Positions 47,095 to 55,577 of a DNA stretch of 64,000 bases are shown here, piece after piece; within the stretch, counting starts at the first letter, position 1; every line of letters begins with the position of its first letter. Under the pieces are notes generated by a model that ran no database searches, was not told the origin of the DNA, and saw only the letters and a program-made list of their open reading frames with translations. The position numbers and the translations under genes were made by a program. The stretch is from Streptomyces physcomitrii (GTDB taxonomy: Bacteria; Actinomycetota; Actinomycetes; Streptomycetales; Streptomycetaceae). The DNA lies in the NCBI RefSeq assembly GCF_012273655.1, contig NZ_JAAWWP010000003.1:310001-374000 (forward strand), read 5' to 3'.

Positions 47095-48786
47095 ATGGCC
47101 GCCGCCCTGCCCGTGTCCGCGCTGATCGAGAAGCACCGGCCCACCCTCGACAAGGCCCTGGAATCGATCCGCTCCCGCGCCTACTGGTCCCCGCACCCCG
47201 AGCACCCCAAGGCCTACGGGGAGAACGGCAGCCTCTCCCTCCCCGAGGGCAAGGCCGCCTTCGACGCCCTGCTCGGCAACCGCCTCGACCTGGACCAGCC
47301 CGGTACGGACGACTGGACCGGCGGCGAGGTCTCGCCGTACGGACCCGAGTTGAGCATCAGCTATCCGCACGCCGACCCGGACGTCCTGCTCCCCGCGATG
47401 CGGGCGGGCATGCGCGCCTGGCGCGAGGCGGGCGCCGAGGCCCGCGCCCTGGTCTGCCTGGAGATCCTGGCCCGCATCAGCGCCCGTTCGCACGAGTTCG
47501 CGCAGGCCGTGATGCACACCAGCGGTCAGGCCTACATGATGGCCTTCCAGGCCGGCGGCCCGCACGCCCAGGACCGCGGCCTCGAAGCCGTCGCCTACGC
47601 CTACGCGGAGCAGGTGCGCACCCCCGGCGAGGCCGAGTGGACCAAGCCGCAGGGTAAGCGGGACCCGCTCGCGCTGCACAAGACCTTCACCCCGGTCGGC
47701 CGCGGCGTCTCGCTGCTCATCGGCTGCAACACCTTCCCGACCTGGAACAGCTACCCGGCCCTCTTCGCCTCCCTGGCCACCGGGAACCCGGTCCTGGTCA
47801 AGCCGCACCCGCGGGCGGTGCTGCCGCTCGCCCTCACCGTGCAGGTGGCGCGCGCCGTGCTGACCGAGGCGGGCTTCGACCCGAACCTGGTGGCGCTGAC
47901 CGCCGAGCGCCCCGGCGAGGGCAGCGCCAAGACCCTGGCGCTCCGCCCCGAGGTGCGGATCATCGACTACACCGGCTCCACCGAGTTCGGCGACTGGCTG
48001 GAGGGCAACGCCCGCCAGGCGCAGGTGTACACGGAGAAGGCCGGGGTGAACACGGTCGTCCTCGACTCCACGGACGACTACCAGGGCATGCTGGCCAACC
48101 TGGCCTTCTCGCTGTCCCTCTACAGCGGCCAGATGTGCACCACCCCGCAGAACCTGCTGATCCCCCGGGACGGCATCCGCACCGACGCCGGGGAGAAGTC
48201 CTTCGACGAGGTCGTGGCGGACCTCTCGGCCGCGGTCGGCGGGCTGCTCGGGGACGACGCCCGGGCCAACGCCCTCCTCGGCGCGCTGGTGAACCCGGGC
48301 GTGCGGGAGCGTCTGGAGGCGGCCCCCGGGCTCGGTGAAGTCGCCCTGGCCTCCCGCGAGATCGGCAACCCGGAGTTCCCGGACGCCGTGGTGCGCACCC
48401 CCGTGGTGGTCAAGCTCGACGGTGCCAAGCCGGACGCCGAGGCGGCCTACCTCAGCGAGTGCTTCGGCCCGGTCTCGTTCGCGGTCGCGGTGGACTCCAC
48501 CGAGGGCGCCCTGGAGCTGCTGCGCCGCACGGTGCGCGAGAAGGGCGCCATGACGGTCGCCGCCTACTCGACCTCCCCCGAGGTCACGGCCGCCGTGGAG
48601 GAGGTCTGCCTGGAGGAGTGCGCCCAGCTCTCCCTGAACCTCACCGGCGGGGTCTACGTCAACCAGACCGCCGCCTTCTCCGACTTCCACGGCTCCGGCG
48701 GCAACCCGGCGGCGAACGCGGCCCTGTGCGACGCCGCCTTCGTCGCCAACCGCTTCCGGGTGGTGGAGGTCCGGCGCGAGGCGTGA
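47095..48786 (+). CDS. paaN: Phenylacetate degradation protein PaaN
   Basis: A 563-residue aldehyde-dehydrogenase-fold protein of the PaaN family. Seen: 'LLIGCNTFPTWNSYPALFASLATGNPVLVKPHPRAVLPL' (NAD-binding and substrate entry), 'IIDYTGSTEFG' and the catalytic Cys in 'SLYSGQMCTTPQN'. Family members act after ring cleavage on the oxepin-CoA semialdehyde. They differ from the PaaZ fusion by lacking the C-terminal MaoC hydratase domain; none is present here either. AAAGGAGGAG is ten bases before ATG 47095. It is followed by a 290-base gap holding only short GC-rich repeats, then the BRO-like gene on the other strand. Confidence 0.92.
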   Translation: MAAALPVSALIEKHRPTLDKALESIRSRAYWSPHPEHPKAYGENGSLSLPEGKAAFDALLGNRLDLDQPGTDDWTGGEVSPYGPELSISYPHADPDVLLPAMRAGMRAWREAGAEARALVCLEILARISARSHEFAQAVMHTSGQAYMMAFQAGGPHAQDRGLEAVAYAYAEQVRTPGEAEWTKPQGKRDPLALHKTFTPVGRGVSLLIGCNTFPTWNSYPALFASLATGNPVLVKPHPRAVLPLALTVQVARAVLTEAGFDPNLVALTAERPGEGSAKTLALRPEVRIIDYTGSTEFGDWLEGNARQAQVYTEKAGVNTVVLDSTDDYQGMLANLAFSLSLYSGQMCTTPQNLLIPRDGIRTDAGEKSFDEVVADLSAAVGGLLGDDARANALLGALVNPGVRERLEAAPGLGEVALASREIGNPEFPDAVVRTPVVVKLDGAKPDAEAAYLSECFGPVSFAVAVDSTEGALELLRRTVREKGAMTVAAYSTSPEVTAAVEEVCLEECAQLSLNLTGGVYVNQTAAFSDFHGSGGNPAANAALCDAAFVANRFRVVEVRREA

Positions 48787-49077
48787 GCCGGGGCGGGCGG
48801 CCAGGCCTGAACGGCGACGCCCGGGAGTAAGCCGGGGCACGCGGGTCTGAGCCGCGACGCCCGGGCTGAGCCACGATGCCTGGGCTGAGCCGGACACGTC
48901 GGTCTGGCCCTGGTTCCACCGTGCCACTCGCACCTGAGGCGCCGCTCGTACGTGAGTGGATCGCGCCCCGTGCCCACTGGGGACGGGGCGCGACCCACTG
49001 TGCGGAAGTGGCGATTCGGCTACGCCGAAGCGGCGATCGCCCCGTGCCGGAGTGGCGGTCCGGCGGGGCGCGGGGCG

Positions 49078-50499
49078 CTAGACGACGACGCCCAACTCCC
49101 GCAGTACGGCGGCGATTCCGGGCGCCCCGCCCCGGAGCCGGGCGTTGCCGATCACGAGGACCAGGGGTTCACCGGCTCCCGCCGACCGGGGCTCACCCGC
49201 TTCCGACGCCCTGGGATCACCCGCTTCCGCCGCCCGGGGCGCGCCCGCGGCACAGCAGCAGCGCGGCGTCGTGCTCGCCTCGTCGTCGCCGGAAGCCGGG
49301 TCCGGTGCCGGGGGCTGTTCCGGTCCCTGCTGCGCCGTGGTGCCCTCCGGCCCGTCGTACCCGGCCGAGGTCCTCGGGCGCGGCTCCCCGCCGGCCTCCC
49401 GTACATGCCGGACGACGTCCACGAACTTGACGTTGCCGCAGGGCCGAAGGAGCTTGCTCCCGTGGATACCGACCGCCTCCACGGCGGGGCAGCGGTAGTA
49501 CGGACCGAAGGGCGGGCCACTGTCCTCGCCGGGGGCCGGTACCCGGATCTCCATCTCCCCGTGCGGGCAGTGGACCGTGCCGTCGGACAGCACGGTGAGG
49601 TCCCGGTGCAGCGTCGCGCCGATGTCGGCGAGGACGTGCGCCTGCACTCCCACCGCCTCGGTGAACGTCCGCGCCATACGCTCCCGGTGGTGACCGGGAT
49701 CGGCGTCCCCGCGGCGGACCGAGGGGAGGAGTTCGGCGGTGACCCACTCCTGGAAGGGGCGGGCGGCGGGCTTGTCGGAGCGCATGATCAGCAGGTAGAG
49801 GCCTGCCTCACTCACCAGATTCAGCTGGTGTGGGTTCCTGGTTCGACCGCTCTGACCTGCGGTCATACCCCCACCAGGACTCTGAGTTCGGGTCACGACC
49901 CTCATGTCGATCGTCTGCGTGTGCTCGGGACCCACAATCCGGATTGCCTTGTGGGGGCTTCCGCGGTCCAGGATCCGGCACACATCAGCCGTCGAGAACC
50001 ACAGCTCCCGCCCGATCACGACCACCCGGATCGGCTGCCCCGTGGGCGGGAAGGCCAGCTCCCTCAGAGCGGGTGCCGGAGCGCCCGCCGCCGAGGAGCC
50101 GCCCACCGACTCCAGCACCGCCCGCCGTACCGCCGCGGCCACCGCGCTGTTGCGCAGCAGCATCGCGAGGACGAGGGCGGTGCGCCGGGTGAACACCGAG
50201 AGGGAGCGGGCCCCTTGACGGCGTTCGGGCATGTTGGCGGCGAGGAAATCGGTGAGTTCGCGGCCCTGGAGCTGCCGGTACCCGTGCTGTGCCAGCTCCG
50301 CGGTGCGCCTGCGCACCAGGCGGCGCAGGACGACGGCGTCGACCTCCAGGTAGTCGGCGAGCATGGCGGCGGTCAGATGGGTGCCGTCGGGGAGCAGCGG
50401 CAGTTCCTTGACCTGGTCGAGCAGGGCGGTGCGGTCGGCGAGCGTGGCCCGGACCGCGGGGGAGTCCAGCAAGGACTCCTCGGTGTACTCGGTGTACAT
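49078..50499 (-). CDS. BRO-N phage-antirepressor-like protein
   Basis: A 473-residue protein. Residues about 30-60 look like a short DNA-binding helix pair ('LTAAMLADYLEVDAVVLRRLVRRR'). Residues about 155-275 form a BRO-N domain: 'PIRVVVIGRELWFSTADVCRILDRGSPHKAI' and 'NLVSEAGLYLLIMRSDKPAARPFQEWVTAELLPSVRRG'. The rest includes a region with scattered Cys/His ('HCPHGEME', 'YYRCPAVEA', 'RPCGNVKFVDVV') that may bind zinc, a Gly/Glu/Ala-repeat stretch and a triple Cys. BRO-N proteins are normally phage antirepressors, but no other phage gene is near. TGGAGG precedes the ATG. It is probably a DNA-binding regulator of unknown role. Confidence 0.8.
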   Translation of the reverse strand: MYTEYTEESLLDSPAVRATLADRTALLDQVKELPLLPDGTHLTAAMLADYLEVDAVVLRRLVRRRTAELAQHGYRQLQGRELTDFLAANMPERRQGARSLSVFTRRTALVLAMLLRNSAVAAAVRRAVLESVGGSSAAGAPAPALRELAFPPTGQPIRVVVIGRELWFSTADVCRILDRGSPHKAIRIVGPEHTQTIDMRVVTRTQSPGGGMTAGQSGRTRNPHQLNLVSEAGLYLLIMRSDKPAARPFQEWVTAELLPSVRRGDADPGHHRERMARTFTEAVGVQAHVLADIGATLHRDLTVLSDGTVHCPHGEMEIRVPAPGEDSGPPFGPYYRCPAVEAVGIHGSKLLRPCGNVKFVDVVRHVREAGGEPRPRTSAGYDGPEGTTAQQGPEQPPAPDPASGDDEASTTPRCCCAAGAPRAAEAGDPRASEAGEPRSAGAGEPLVLVIGNARLRGGAPGIAAVLRELGVVV

Positions 50500-50774
50500 G
50501 GTGGTGTTGCCTCCACATGCGCCCCCGCCCGTCAGGACGAGGGCATGGCGGGAAAACCCCCTCGAAACGCCCGGGGGCGGAAGGCGGACCTTTTCCCGGC
50601 CCTAGGAGCGGAGATCGGCTCACCATTTCCCACGTACTGCACGACCGGCCGCGCTTACGCGCGCACCGGCAACCACCACCGAAACCCTCGACGCCACATA
50701 CTCCAACTGCCTCCGCGCACCGTGCCCAACGAAACAACCGTACGAAGGTCACACCTCTGCGCGGTCTTCCGTAC

Positions 50775-51623
50775 TCAGCCGTCCGTGCCGCCCGTGCCGC
50801 CCATGGCACCCGCGCCTTCCGCGCCGCCGCCGGGAGCGGCCTCCGATCCGGCCGACCAGTGGAAGAGCGTCATCGCCACGCTGGTCGCGAGGTTGTAGCT
50901 GGAGACCTGCGGGCGCATCGGCAGGGCGAGCAAGTGGTCGGCGCGGGAACGGACTTCGGCGGAGAGGCCGCTGCGTTCGGAGCCGAAGGCGAGGACGGCG
51001 TCGTCGGGCAGCCGCGTCCCGCGGAGGTCCGTGCCCTCGGGGTCGAGGGCGAAGAGGGGGCCCGGCGGCAGTTCGCCCGCCCCGAGGCGTTCGACGGCGG
51101 TCGCGAAGTGGAGCCCGGCCCCGCCCCGGACGACGGTCGGATGCCAGGGGTCGAGCGTGCCGGTGGTGACGACCCCGGTGACGCCGAAGCCGGCCGCGAG
51201 CCGGATGACCGCGCCCGCGTTGCCCAGGTTGCGCGGGTCGTCGAGAACGACGACCGGGGTGCGCCGGGGCATCCGCGCCAGCGCGGCGAGCTGGGCGGCC
51301 CGGTCGGGGCGTGCGGCGAGCGCGGCCACGGCGGTCGGGTGCAGCCGCGGCACCAGCTCCCGCAGCGTGTCCTCCGGGACCTCGGTGAGCAGGGCGTCCA
51401 GCGCCGTTACGACATCGGGGGCCAGCTCGGCCGCGAGGGCGAGCGCCGCCGCACGGTCCGCGGTGAGCGCCATCGGCACCCGGGCCCCGAACCGCAGGGC
51501 GTGCTTGAGCGCGTGGAAGCCGTCGAGCAGCACGAACCCCTCGCCGCCCTCGGCCCGTGCCCGCCAGGCGCGTACCGCCTGCCGCGCCTTCTCCCCAGGG
51601 GCGGCCGCCGCCGTGTCGTTCAT
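50775..51623 (-). CDS. SpoU/TrmH-family RNA 2'-O-methyltransferase
   Basis: A 282-residue SPOUT methyltransferase. An N-terminal substrate-recognition domain (about 1-110) leads to the knotted domain: motif 1 'DPRNLGNAGAVIRLAAGFGV', motif 2 'VLAFGSERSGLS' and motif 3 'LLALPMRPQVSSYNLATSVAMTLFHW'. It methylates a ribose in tRNA or rRNA with S-adenosylmethionine; the target nucleotide is not clear, and some Streptomyces relatives confer antibiotic resistance. The ATG overlaps the HTTM gene stop (ATGA at 51620-51623), so it is third in the DUF5819-HTTM-TrmH unit. Confidence 0.88.
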   Translation of the reverse strand: MNDTAAAAPGEKARQAVRAWRARAEGGEGFVLLDGFHALKHALRFGARVPMALTADRAAALALAAELAPDVVTALDALLTEVPEDTLRELVPRLHPTAVAALAARPDRAAQLAALARMPRRTPVVVLDDPRNLGNAGAVIRLAAGFGVTGVVTTGTLDPWHPTVVRGGAGLHFATAVERLGAGELPPGPLFALDPEGTDLRGTRLPDDAVLAFGSERSGLSAEVRSRADHLLALPMRPQVSSYNLATSVAMTLFHWSAGSEAAPGGGAEGAGAMGGTGGTDG

Positions 51624-53008
51624 GGCCCGAAGCCTACGGGCGCCCCGCCACCGGTCCCGTCCGCGCGGGCGGGACCACCGGGGGCCGAACCGCCACCCGG
51701 CACAGCACCACCAGGCACGGCACCACCAGGCACGGCACCACCAGGCACGGCACCACCGAGGGCGGCCCCACCGGAGACAGCTCGACCGGAGGCAGCTTGA
51801 CCGGAGGCAGCGGGCGCGGGCGCCGGGACCGGCACCTCGGTGGGAGGGCGGCCGGGGGCGGGACGACCCGGGCGGGGGAGCGGCAGACGTCCGTACGGCA
51901 GGCGGCGGCGGAGCCGGTCGGCGCCGGTGCCGAGGCGGCGCAGGAAGGCCGTCGGCAGGAAGACCGCGTCGGCGGCGATCATCGCGAGGGAGAAGAAGGG
52001 CAGGCCGAGCACGACGGCGATCACCGCGTGCTCGCAGATCATCGCGGCCAGCAGGACGTTCTTGACCCGCCGGTTGAAGAGGGTGAAGGGGAAGGCCACC
52101 TGGACCAGGACGGTCCCGTAGGTGAGGACCATGACCACCAGGCCCTGGGAGGCGAGTACGTCCGAGAGGGCGGGCCAGGGCGAGAAGTAGTCCAGGTGGA
52201 GCGGGTAGTAGACGGCGGTGCCGTCCTGCCAGCGGCTGCCCTGGATCTTGTACCAGCCCGCGGTCGCGTAGATGAGGCAGGCCTCGGCCATGATCACGAA
52301 GAGGGCGGCGTTGTGGACGAGATTGCCCAGCGCGTCCAGGAAGCGGCGGGGTTCGCCGCCGGGGGCGGTCCTGCCGAGCAGCCACCACAGGGCGTACGCC
52401 GACCACAGCCCGAAGAAGAGCAGGGCCCAGCCCGTACTGAGCTTGCCGAGGACCGCGGCGCTCAGCAGCGCGAGCCCGAGCACCGACCAGAGCACGATGC
52501 CGCCCCACTCGGCGCGGGCACCGCTCTCGCGCGCCCGCCGCAGCCGGCGCTCGTCGAGGGACCAGACCTGCCCGCAGCGGGTGAAGACCAGGTAGATCGA
52601 CATCAGGTGCAGGACGTTGTCGCCGCCGTCCCCGAGGAAGACGCTGCGGTTCTGCAGCGAGAGCACCCCGACCATGAACAGGACGGACAGGGCGCGGGTG
52701 TGCCAGCCGAGCAGGAGCAGCAGGCTGGAGAGCAGACCGAGCGCGTAGACGGCCTCGAACCACAGCCGCCCGTCCGACCACATCAGCAGCGTGAAGGCGT
52801 CGTTCCCCTCGACGAGAGTCCGCGCCAGCTCCCAGCTCCAGGGGCTCTCGGGGCCGTACAGCTCGTGCCGGTGCGGCAGTTCGCGCAGCAGGAAGAGCAG
52901 CCAGGTGGTGGCGAAGCCGATCCGGACGACCGCGCTCTGGTACGGGCCGAGCGCGGAGCCGGTGATCCGGGTGACACCGCGGGTGAGCGCGTCGAGGGTG
53001 CCCTTCAC
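51620..53008 (-). CDS. HTTM-domain membrane protein (SdpB/gamma-carboxylase-like)
   Basis: A 462-residue multi-helix membrane protein of the HTTM fold. It starts 'GPYQSAVVRIGFATTWLLFLL', then 'PWSWEL' and helices at about 90-110 ('VYALGLLSSLLLLLGW'), 120-135, 170-215 and 245-320. The family motif 'SLYLVF'-type segment and 'ATAGWYKIQGSRWQDGTAVYYPLHLDYF' is the conserved Lys-Trp region also found in vitamin K-dependent carboxylase relatives and in SdpB. The C-terminus is a Pro/Gly/Ala tail with GGAVP repeats. GTG 53008 overlaps the DUF5819 stop as GTGA. I infer a role in modifying or secreting a partner, with DUF5819 as mate. Confidence 0.85.
   Translation of the reverse strand: MKGTLDALTRGVTRITGSALGPYQSAVVRIGFATTWLLFLLRELPHRHELYGPESPWSWELARTLVEGNDAFTLLMWSDGRLWFEAVYALGLLSSLLLLLGWHTRALSVLFMVGVLSLQNRSVFLGDGGDNVLHLMSIYLVFTRCGQVWSLDERRLRRARESGARAEWGGIVLWSVLGLALLSAAVLGKLSTGWALLFFGLWSAYALWWLLGRTAPGGEPRRFLDALGNLVHNAALFVIMAEACLIYATAGWYKIQGSRWQDGTAVYYPLHLDYFSPWPALSDVLASQGLVVMVLTYGTVLVQVAFPFTLFNRRVKNVLLAAMICEHAVIAVVLGLPFFSLAMIAADAVFLPTAFLRRLGTGADRLRRRLPYGRLPLPRPGRPAPGRPPTEVPVPAPAPAASGQAASGRAVSGGAALGGAVPGGAVPGGAVPGGAVPGGGSAPGGPARADGTGGGAPVGFGP
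51705..51749. repeat. 15-bp coding tandem repeats in the HTTM gene
   Basis: Three 15-bp units (GCACCACCAGGCACG) plus a partial one; on the minus strand they encode repeated GGAVP residues in the C-terminal tail. Confidence 0.8.
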
Positions 53009-53991
53009 CGGTCCCCCGTCTCCAGCGCGGGCGCGGGCGCGCACCTGCCCCGCGCCGCCGCCCCGCCCCGTCCCAGCGGCACGTCCTCGGAGTCGGCGGA
53101 CCACCACGGCAGTTCCCGGAGGACGGGCTTCCCGGTGGCCTTCTCCTCGCTCCATCCGGGCGGCGCGACCTGGGTGGTACGGGACCGCAGCTGGACCCTG
53201 ACCGGGGCGCAGCCGGGGCCGCCCGCCTGCTCGCGGTCCAGGCGCAGCAGGGCGATCCGGCGTATGTACTGCTCGGAGAGGTCGCCGCGCGATCCGGTCG
53301 GGCGGTTCTGCTCGTCGTGCGAGGAGACGTAGAAGTCCCAGGCGCGGCGCAGCTCGTTCTGCTGGGTGTGGCTGGGCAGCAGATTGCCGTCGATGGCCGC
53401 GCCGTCCATCGCGGAGAGGTCGTACCAGCCGGTGGTGCTGGTCCCGCCGCCGTCGGTCCGGACCTCGGCCCTGGCCTGCACGGAGACGTTCTGCTGGAGC
53501 GGGTTGGGCGCGAAGAGCTTCCAGTTCTGCTCGAACTCCGGGTACACCCAGTCGTCGACCGCCTGACCGTGCTTCTTGGTCATCGTGTTCGAGGGCGCCA
53601 CGTGCAGGAACACCATCAGCAGATGCACCCCGACCAGCACGACGACCCCGGCGAGCGCCAGCGCGAGCCCGATCTGGTACCGGGGGGAGAGACCGGCGAT
53701 GCCGGGGGCGGGCGGGACAGGCGGGGCGGGCGCCGGGGGCGGAGGCGGAGGGAGCGTGGGCCAGGGGTCGAGCGCGCTGGGGGGTTCGGGGGCGGCGGAG
53801 GTCTCAGGGGTGGTCGAGCCGTGGTCGGACGCGACCGCGCTCTCGGTGCGCCCGACGCTCTCGGCACTCTCGACGTGCTCGATGCGCTCGATGCGCTCCG
53901 TGCTCTCGATGTGCTCGGCGCCCTCGGCGTTCCCGCTCTTCGCGGTGGCCTCGGCGCCCTCGTCCCCGCCGTCGTCGGCGTGCACGTCCAT
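53005..53991 (-). CDS. DUF5819 membrane-anchored protein (SdpA-like)
   Basis: A 328-residue protein. The cytosolic N-terminus (1-95) is acidic with repeated IES/IER units and a run of prolines. One transmembrane helix follows (about 107-128, 'IGLALALAGVVVLVGVHLLMVF'), then an outside domain (about 130-300) with 'WVYPEFEQNWKLFAPNP', 'WYDLSAMDG', 'LRRAWDFYVSSH' and 'SEQYIRRIALLRLDRE'. This is the DUF5819 arrangement. SdpA of Bacillus likewise has one helix and a domain with a Trp-Phe-Phe-x-x-Pro-like stretch and works with an HTTM partner, as here. GGAGGAGAGGG precedes ATG 53991. First of three coupled genes. Confidence 0.85.
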   Translation of the reverse strand: MDVHADDGGDEGAEATAKSGNAEGAEHIESTERIERIEHVESAESVGRTESAVASDHGSTTPETSAAPEPPSALDPWPTLPPPPPPAPAPPVPPAPGIAGLSPRYQIGLALALAGVVVLVGVHLLMVFLHVAPSNTMTKKHGQAVDDWVYPEFEQNWKLFAPNPLQQNVSVQARAEVRTDGGGTSTTGWYDLSAMDGAAIDGNLLPSHTQQNELRRAWDFYVSSHDEQNRPTGSRGDLSEQYIRRIALLRLDREQAGGPGCAPVRVQLRSRTTQVAPPGWSEEKATGKPVLRELPWWSADSEDVPLGRGGAAARGRCAPAPALETGDR

Positions 53992-54125
53992 CCCTCTCCT
54001 CCCCCCTCTTGTCTGCCTTCTCTGTCTTCTCTGTCTTCGATCCGCGCGGGGCCGACCCGGCGGGCGGCCGGTCCGCGCCCGGTTCGCAGGCGAACGGTAA
54101 CCCGGGGGCCGCGACGGGCCAGAGG

Positions 54126-54134
54126 TTATCCACA
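54126..54134 (+). promoter_or_regulatory. DnaA box-like nonamer (TTATCCACA)
   Basis: A perfect match to the general bacterial DnaA box, 46 bases from the PaaR-type operator upstream of paaA. Confidence 0.45.
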
Positions 54135-54179
54135 GGGTTGACACCATACGCAGCCGGTCCCACCATGGAGATCCACCGA

Positions 54180-54193
54180 ACCGAACGATCGGT
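54180..54193. promoter_or_regulatory. PaaR-type operator upstream of paaA
   Basis: ACCGAACGATCGGT, fitting ACCGNNCGNNCGGT; it ends 29 bases before the paaA ATG, a position that would block transcription. Confidence 0.8.
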
Positions 54194-54222
54194 CGGGAGT
54201 GTCGAAGTCGAAGGGGACCGGC

Positions 54223-55290
54223 ATGGCGACAGCACCGGCGCGGCCCACGCCCGGCAGCGCGGGCGAGGGCATGTCCGAGGAGGCGTTCGAGGCCGTCTTC
54301 GACGCCGCCGTGGCGGCGGACGAGCGCATCGAGCCCCGTGACTGGATGCCCGAGGCCTACCGCGCGACCCTCGTCCGCCAGATAGCGCAGCACGCCCACT
54401 CCGAGATCATCGGCATGCAGCCCGAGGCGAACTGGATCACCCGCGCCCCCTCCCTGCGGCGCAAGGCGATCCTGATGGCCAAGGTCCAGGACGAGGCCGG
54501 GCACGGCCTCTACCTCTACGGCGCCGCCGAGACCCTCGGCACCAGCCGCGACGAACTGCTCGACAAGCTGCACTCCGGCCGTCAGAAGTATTCGTCGATC
54601 TTCAACTACCCGACGCTGACCTGGGCGGACGTCGGCGCCATCGGCTGGCTCGTGGACGGCGCCGCCATCACCAACCAGGTCCCCCTCTGCCGCTGCTCCT
54701 ACGGCCCGTACGCCCGGGCCATGGTCCGCGTCTGCAAGGAGGAGTCCTTCCACCAGCGCCAGGGGTACGAGTCGCTGCTCGCCCTGAGCCGCGGCACCGC
54801 CGCCCAGCACGAGATGGCGCAGGACGCCGTGAACCGCTGGTGGTGGCCGTCCCTGATGATGTTCGGTCCGCCGGACGACGAGTCCGCGCACTCCGCCCAG
54901 TCCATGGAGTGGAAGATCAAGCGCTTCTCCAACGACGAGCTGCGCCAGCGCTTCGTGGACATCTGCGTCCCCCAGGCCGAATCGCTCGGCCTCAGCCTCC
55001 CCGACCCCGACCTGCGGTGGAACGAGGAACGGCAGCACTGGGACTTCGGCGAGATCGACTGGAGCGAGTTCAAGGAGATCCTCAAGGGCAACGGCCCCTG
55101 CAACGACCAGCGGATCACCCAGCGCCGCCGCGCCCACGAGAACGGCGCCTGGGTCCGCGAAGCCGCCGAGGCCTACGCCCGCAAGCACAGCCCCGGCACC
55201 CCGCACACGGGCACCGGTCAGACCCCGGAGCACCCCGCTCCCCCGACCGGCACCGGCGACCGCAACGGCACACGAAAGGCGACGGCATGA
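54223..55290 (+). CDS. paaA: Phenylacetyl-CoA epoxidase, catalytic subunit
   Basis: A 355-residue di-iron ferritin-like subunit. Iron ligands are visible as paired E-x-x-H motifs: '[21 protein letters not shown]' and '[16 protein letters not shown]'. 'WRWW'-type helix '[20 protein letters not shown]' and '[19 protein letters not shown]' are PaaA signatures. With PaaB, PaaC and PaaE it epoxidises phenylacetyl-CoA to the 1,2-epoxide. I start at ATG 54223 with AAGGGGACC upstream; a GTG-type start at 54199 is in frame but overlaps the operator. The stop overlaps paaB (ATGA). The last 45 residues are a disordered Gly/Thr/Pro tail. Confidence 0.96.
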   Translation: MATAPARPTPGSAGEGMSEEAFEAVFDAAVAADERIEPRDWMPEAYRATLVRQIAQHAHSEIIGMQPEANWITRAPSLRRKAILMAKVQDEAGHGLYLYGAAETLGTSRDELLDKLHSGRQKYSSIFNYPTLTWADVGAIGWLVDGAAITNQVPLCRCSYGPYARAMVRVCKEESFHQRQGYESLLALSRGTAAQHEMAQDAVNRWWWPSLMMFGPPDDESAHSAQSMEWKIKRFSNDELRQRFVDICVPQAESLGLSLPDPDLRWNEERQHWDFGEIDWSEFKEILKGNGPCNDQRITQRRRAHENGAWVREAAEAYARKHSPGTPHTGTGQTPEHPAPPTGTGDRNGTRKATA

Positions 55291-55577
55291 GCACCCCGGT
55301 CACCTGGCCCCTGTGGGAGGTCTTCGTCCGCTCACGCCGCGGCCTCTCCCACACCCACGCCGGCAGCGTGCACGCGCCCGACGCCGAGCTGGCCCTGCGC
55401 AACGCCCGCGACCTCTACACCCGCCGCGGCGAAGGCGTCTCGCTCTGGGTCGTCCCGTCCACCGCGATCACCGCCTCCTCGCCCGACGAGCGCGACCCCT
55501 TCTTCGAGCCCACCGCCGACAAGCCCTACCGGCACCCCACCTTCTACGAGATCCCGGACGGGGTGAAACACCTGTGA
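55287..55577 (+). CDS. paaB: Phenylacetyl-CoA epoxidase subunit B
   Basis: A 96-residue PaaB: '[52 protein letters not shown]' is the family profile, and '[19 protein letters not shown]' is the usual end. PaaB bridges PaaA and PaaC in the epoxidase complex and has no catalytic residues. Overlaps of four bases on both sides (ATGA, GTGA) make translation obligatorily linked. Length matches the family (about 95). Confidence 0.96.
   Translation: MSTPVTWPLWEVFVRSRRGLSHTHAGSVHAPDAELALRNARDLYTRRGEGVSLWVVPSTAITASSPDERDPFFEPTADKPYRHPTFYEIPDGVKHL

Noticed and set aside
49078..50499. Prophage or integrated element around the BRO-like gene
   Set aside because: No integrase, terminase, portal, att repeats or tRNA junction nearby; flanking genes are core metabolism.
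54126..54329. Small minus-strand peptide gene upstream of the DUF5819 gene as an SdpC-like toxin
   Set aside because: It overlaps the paaA start antisense, has no signal peptide and no ribosome site.
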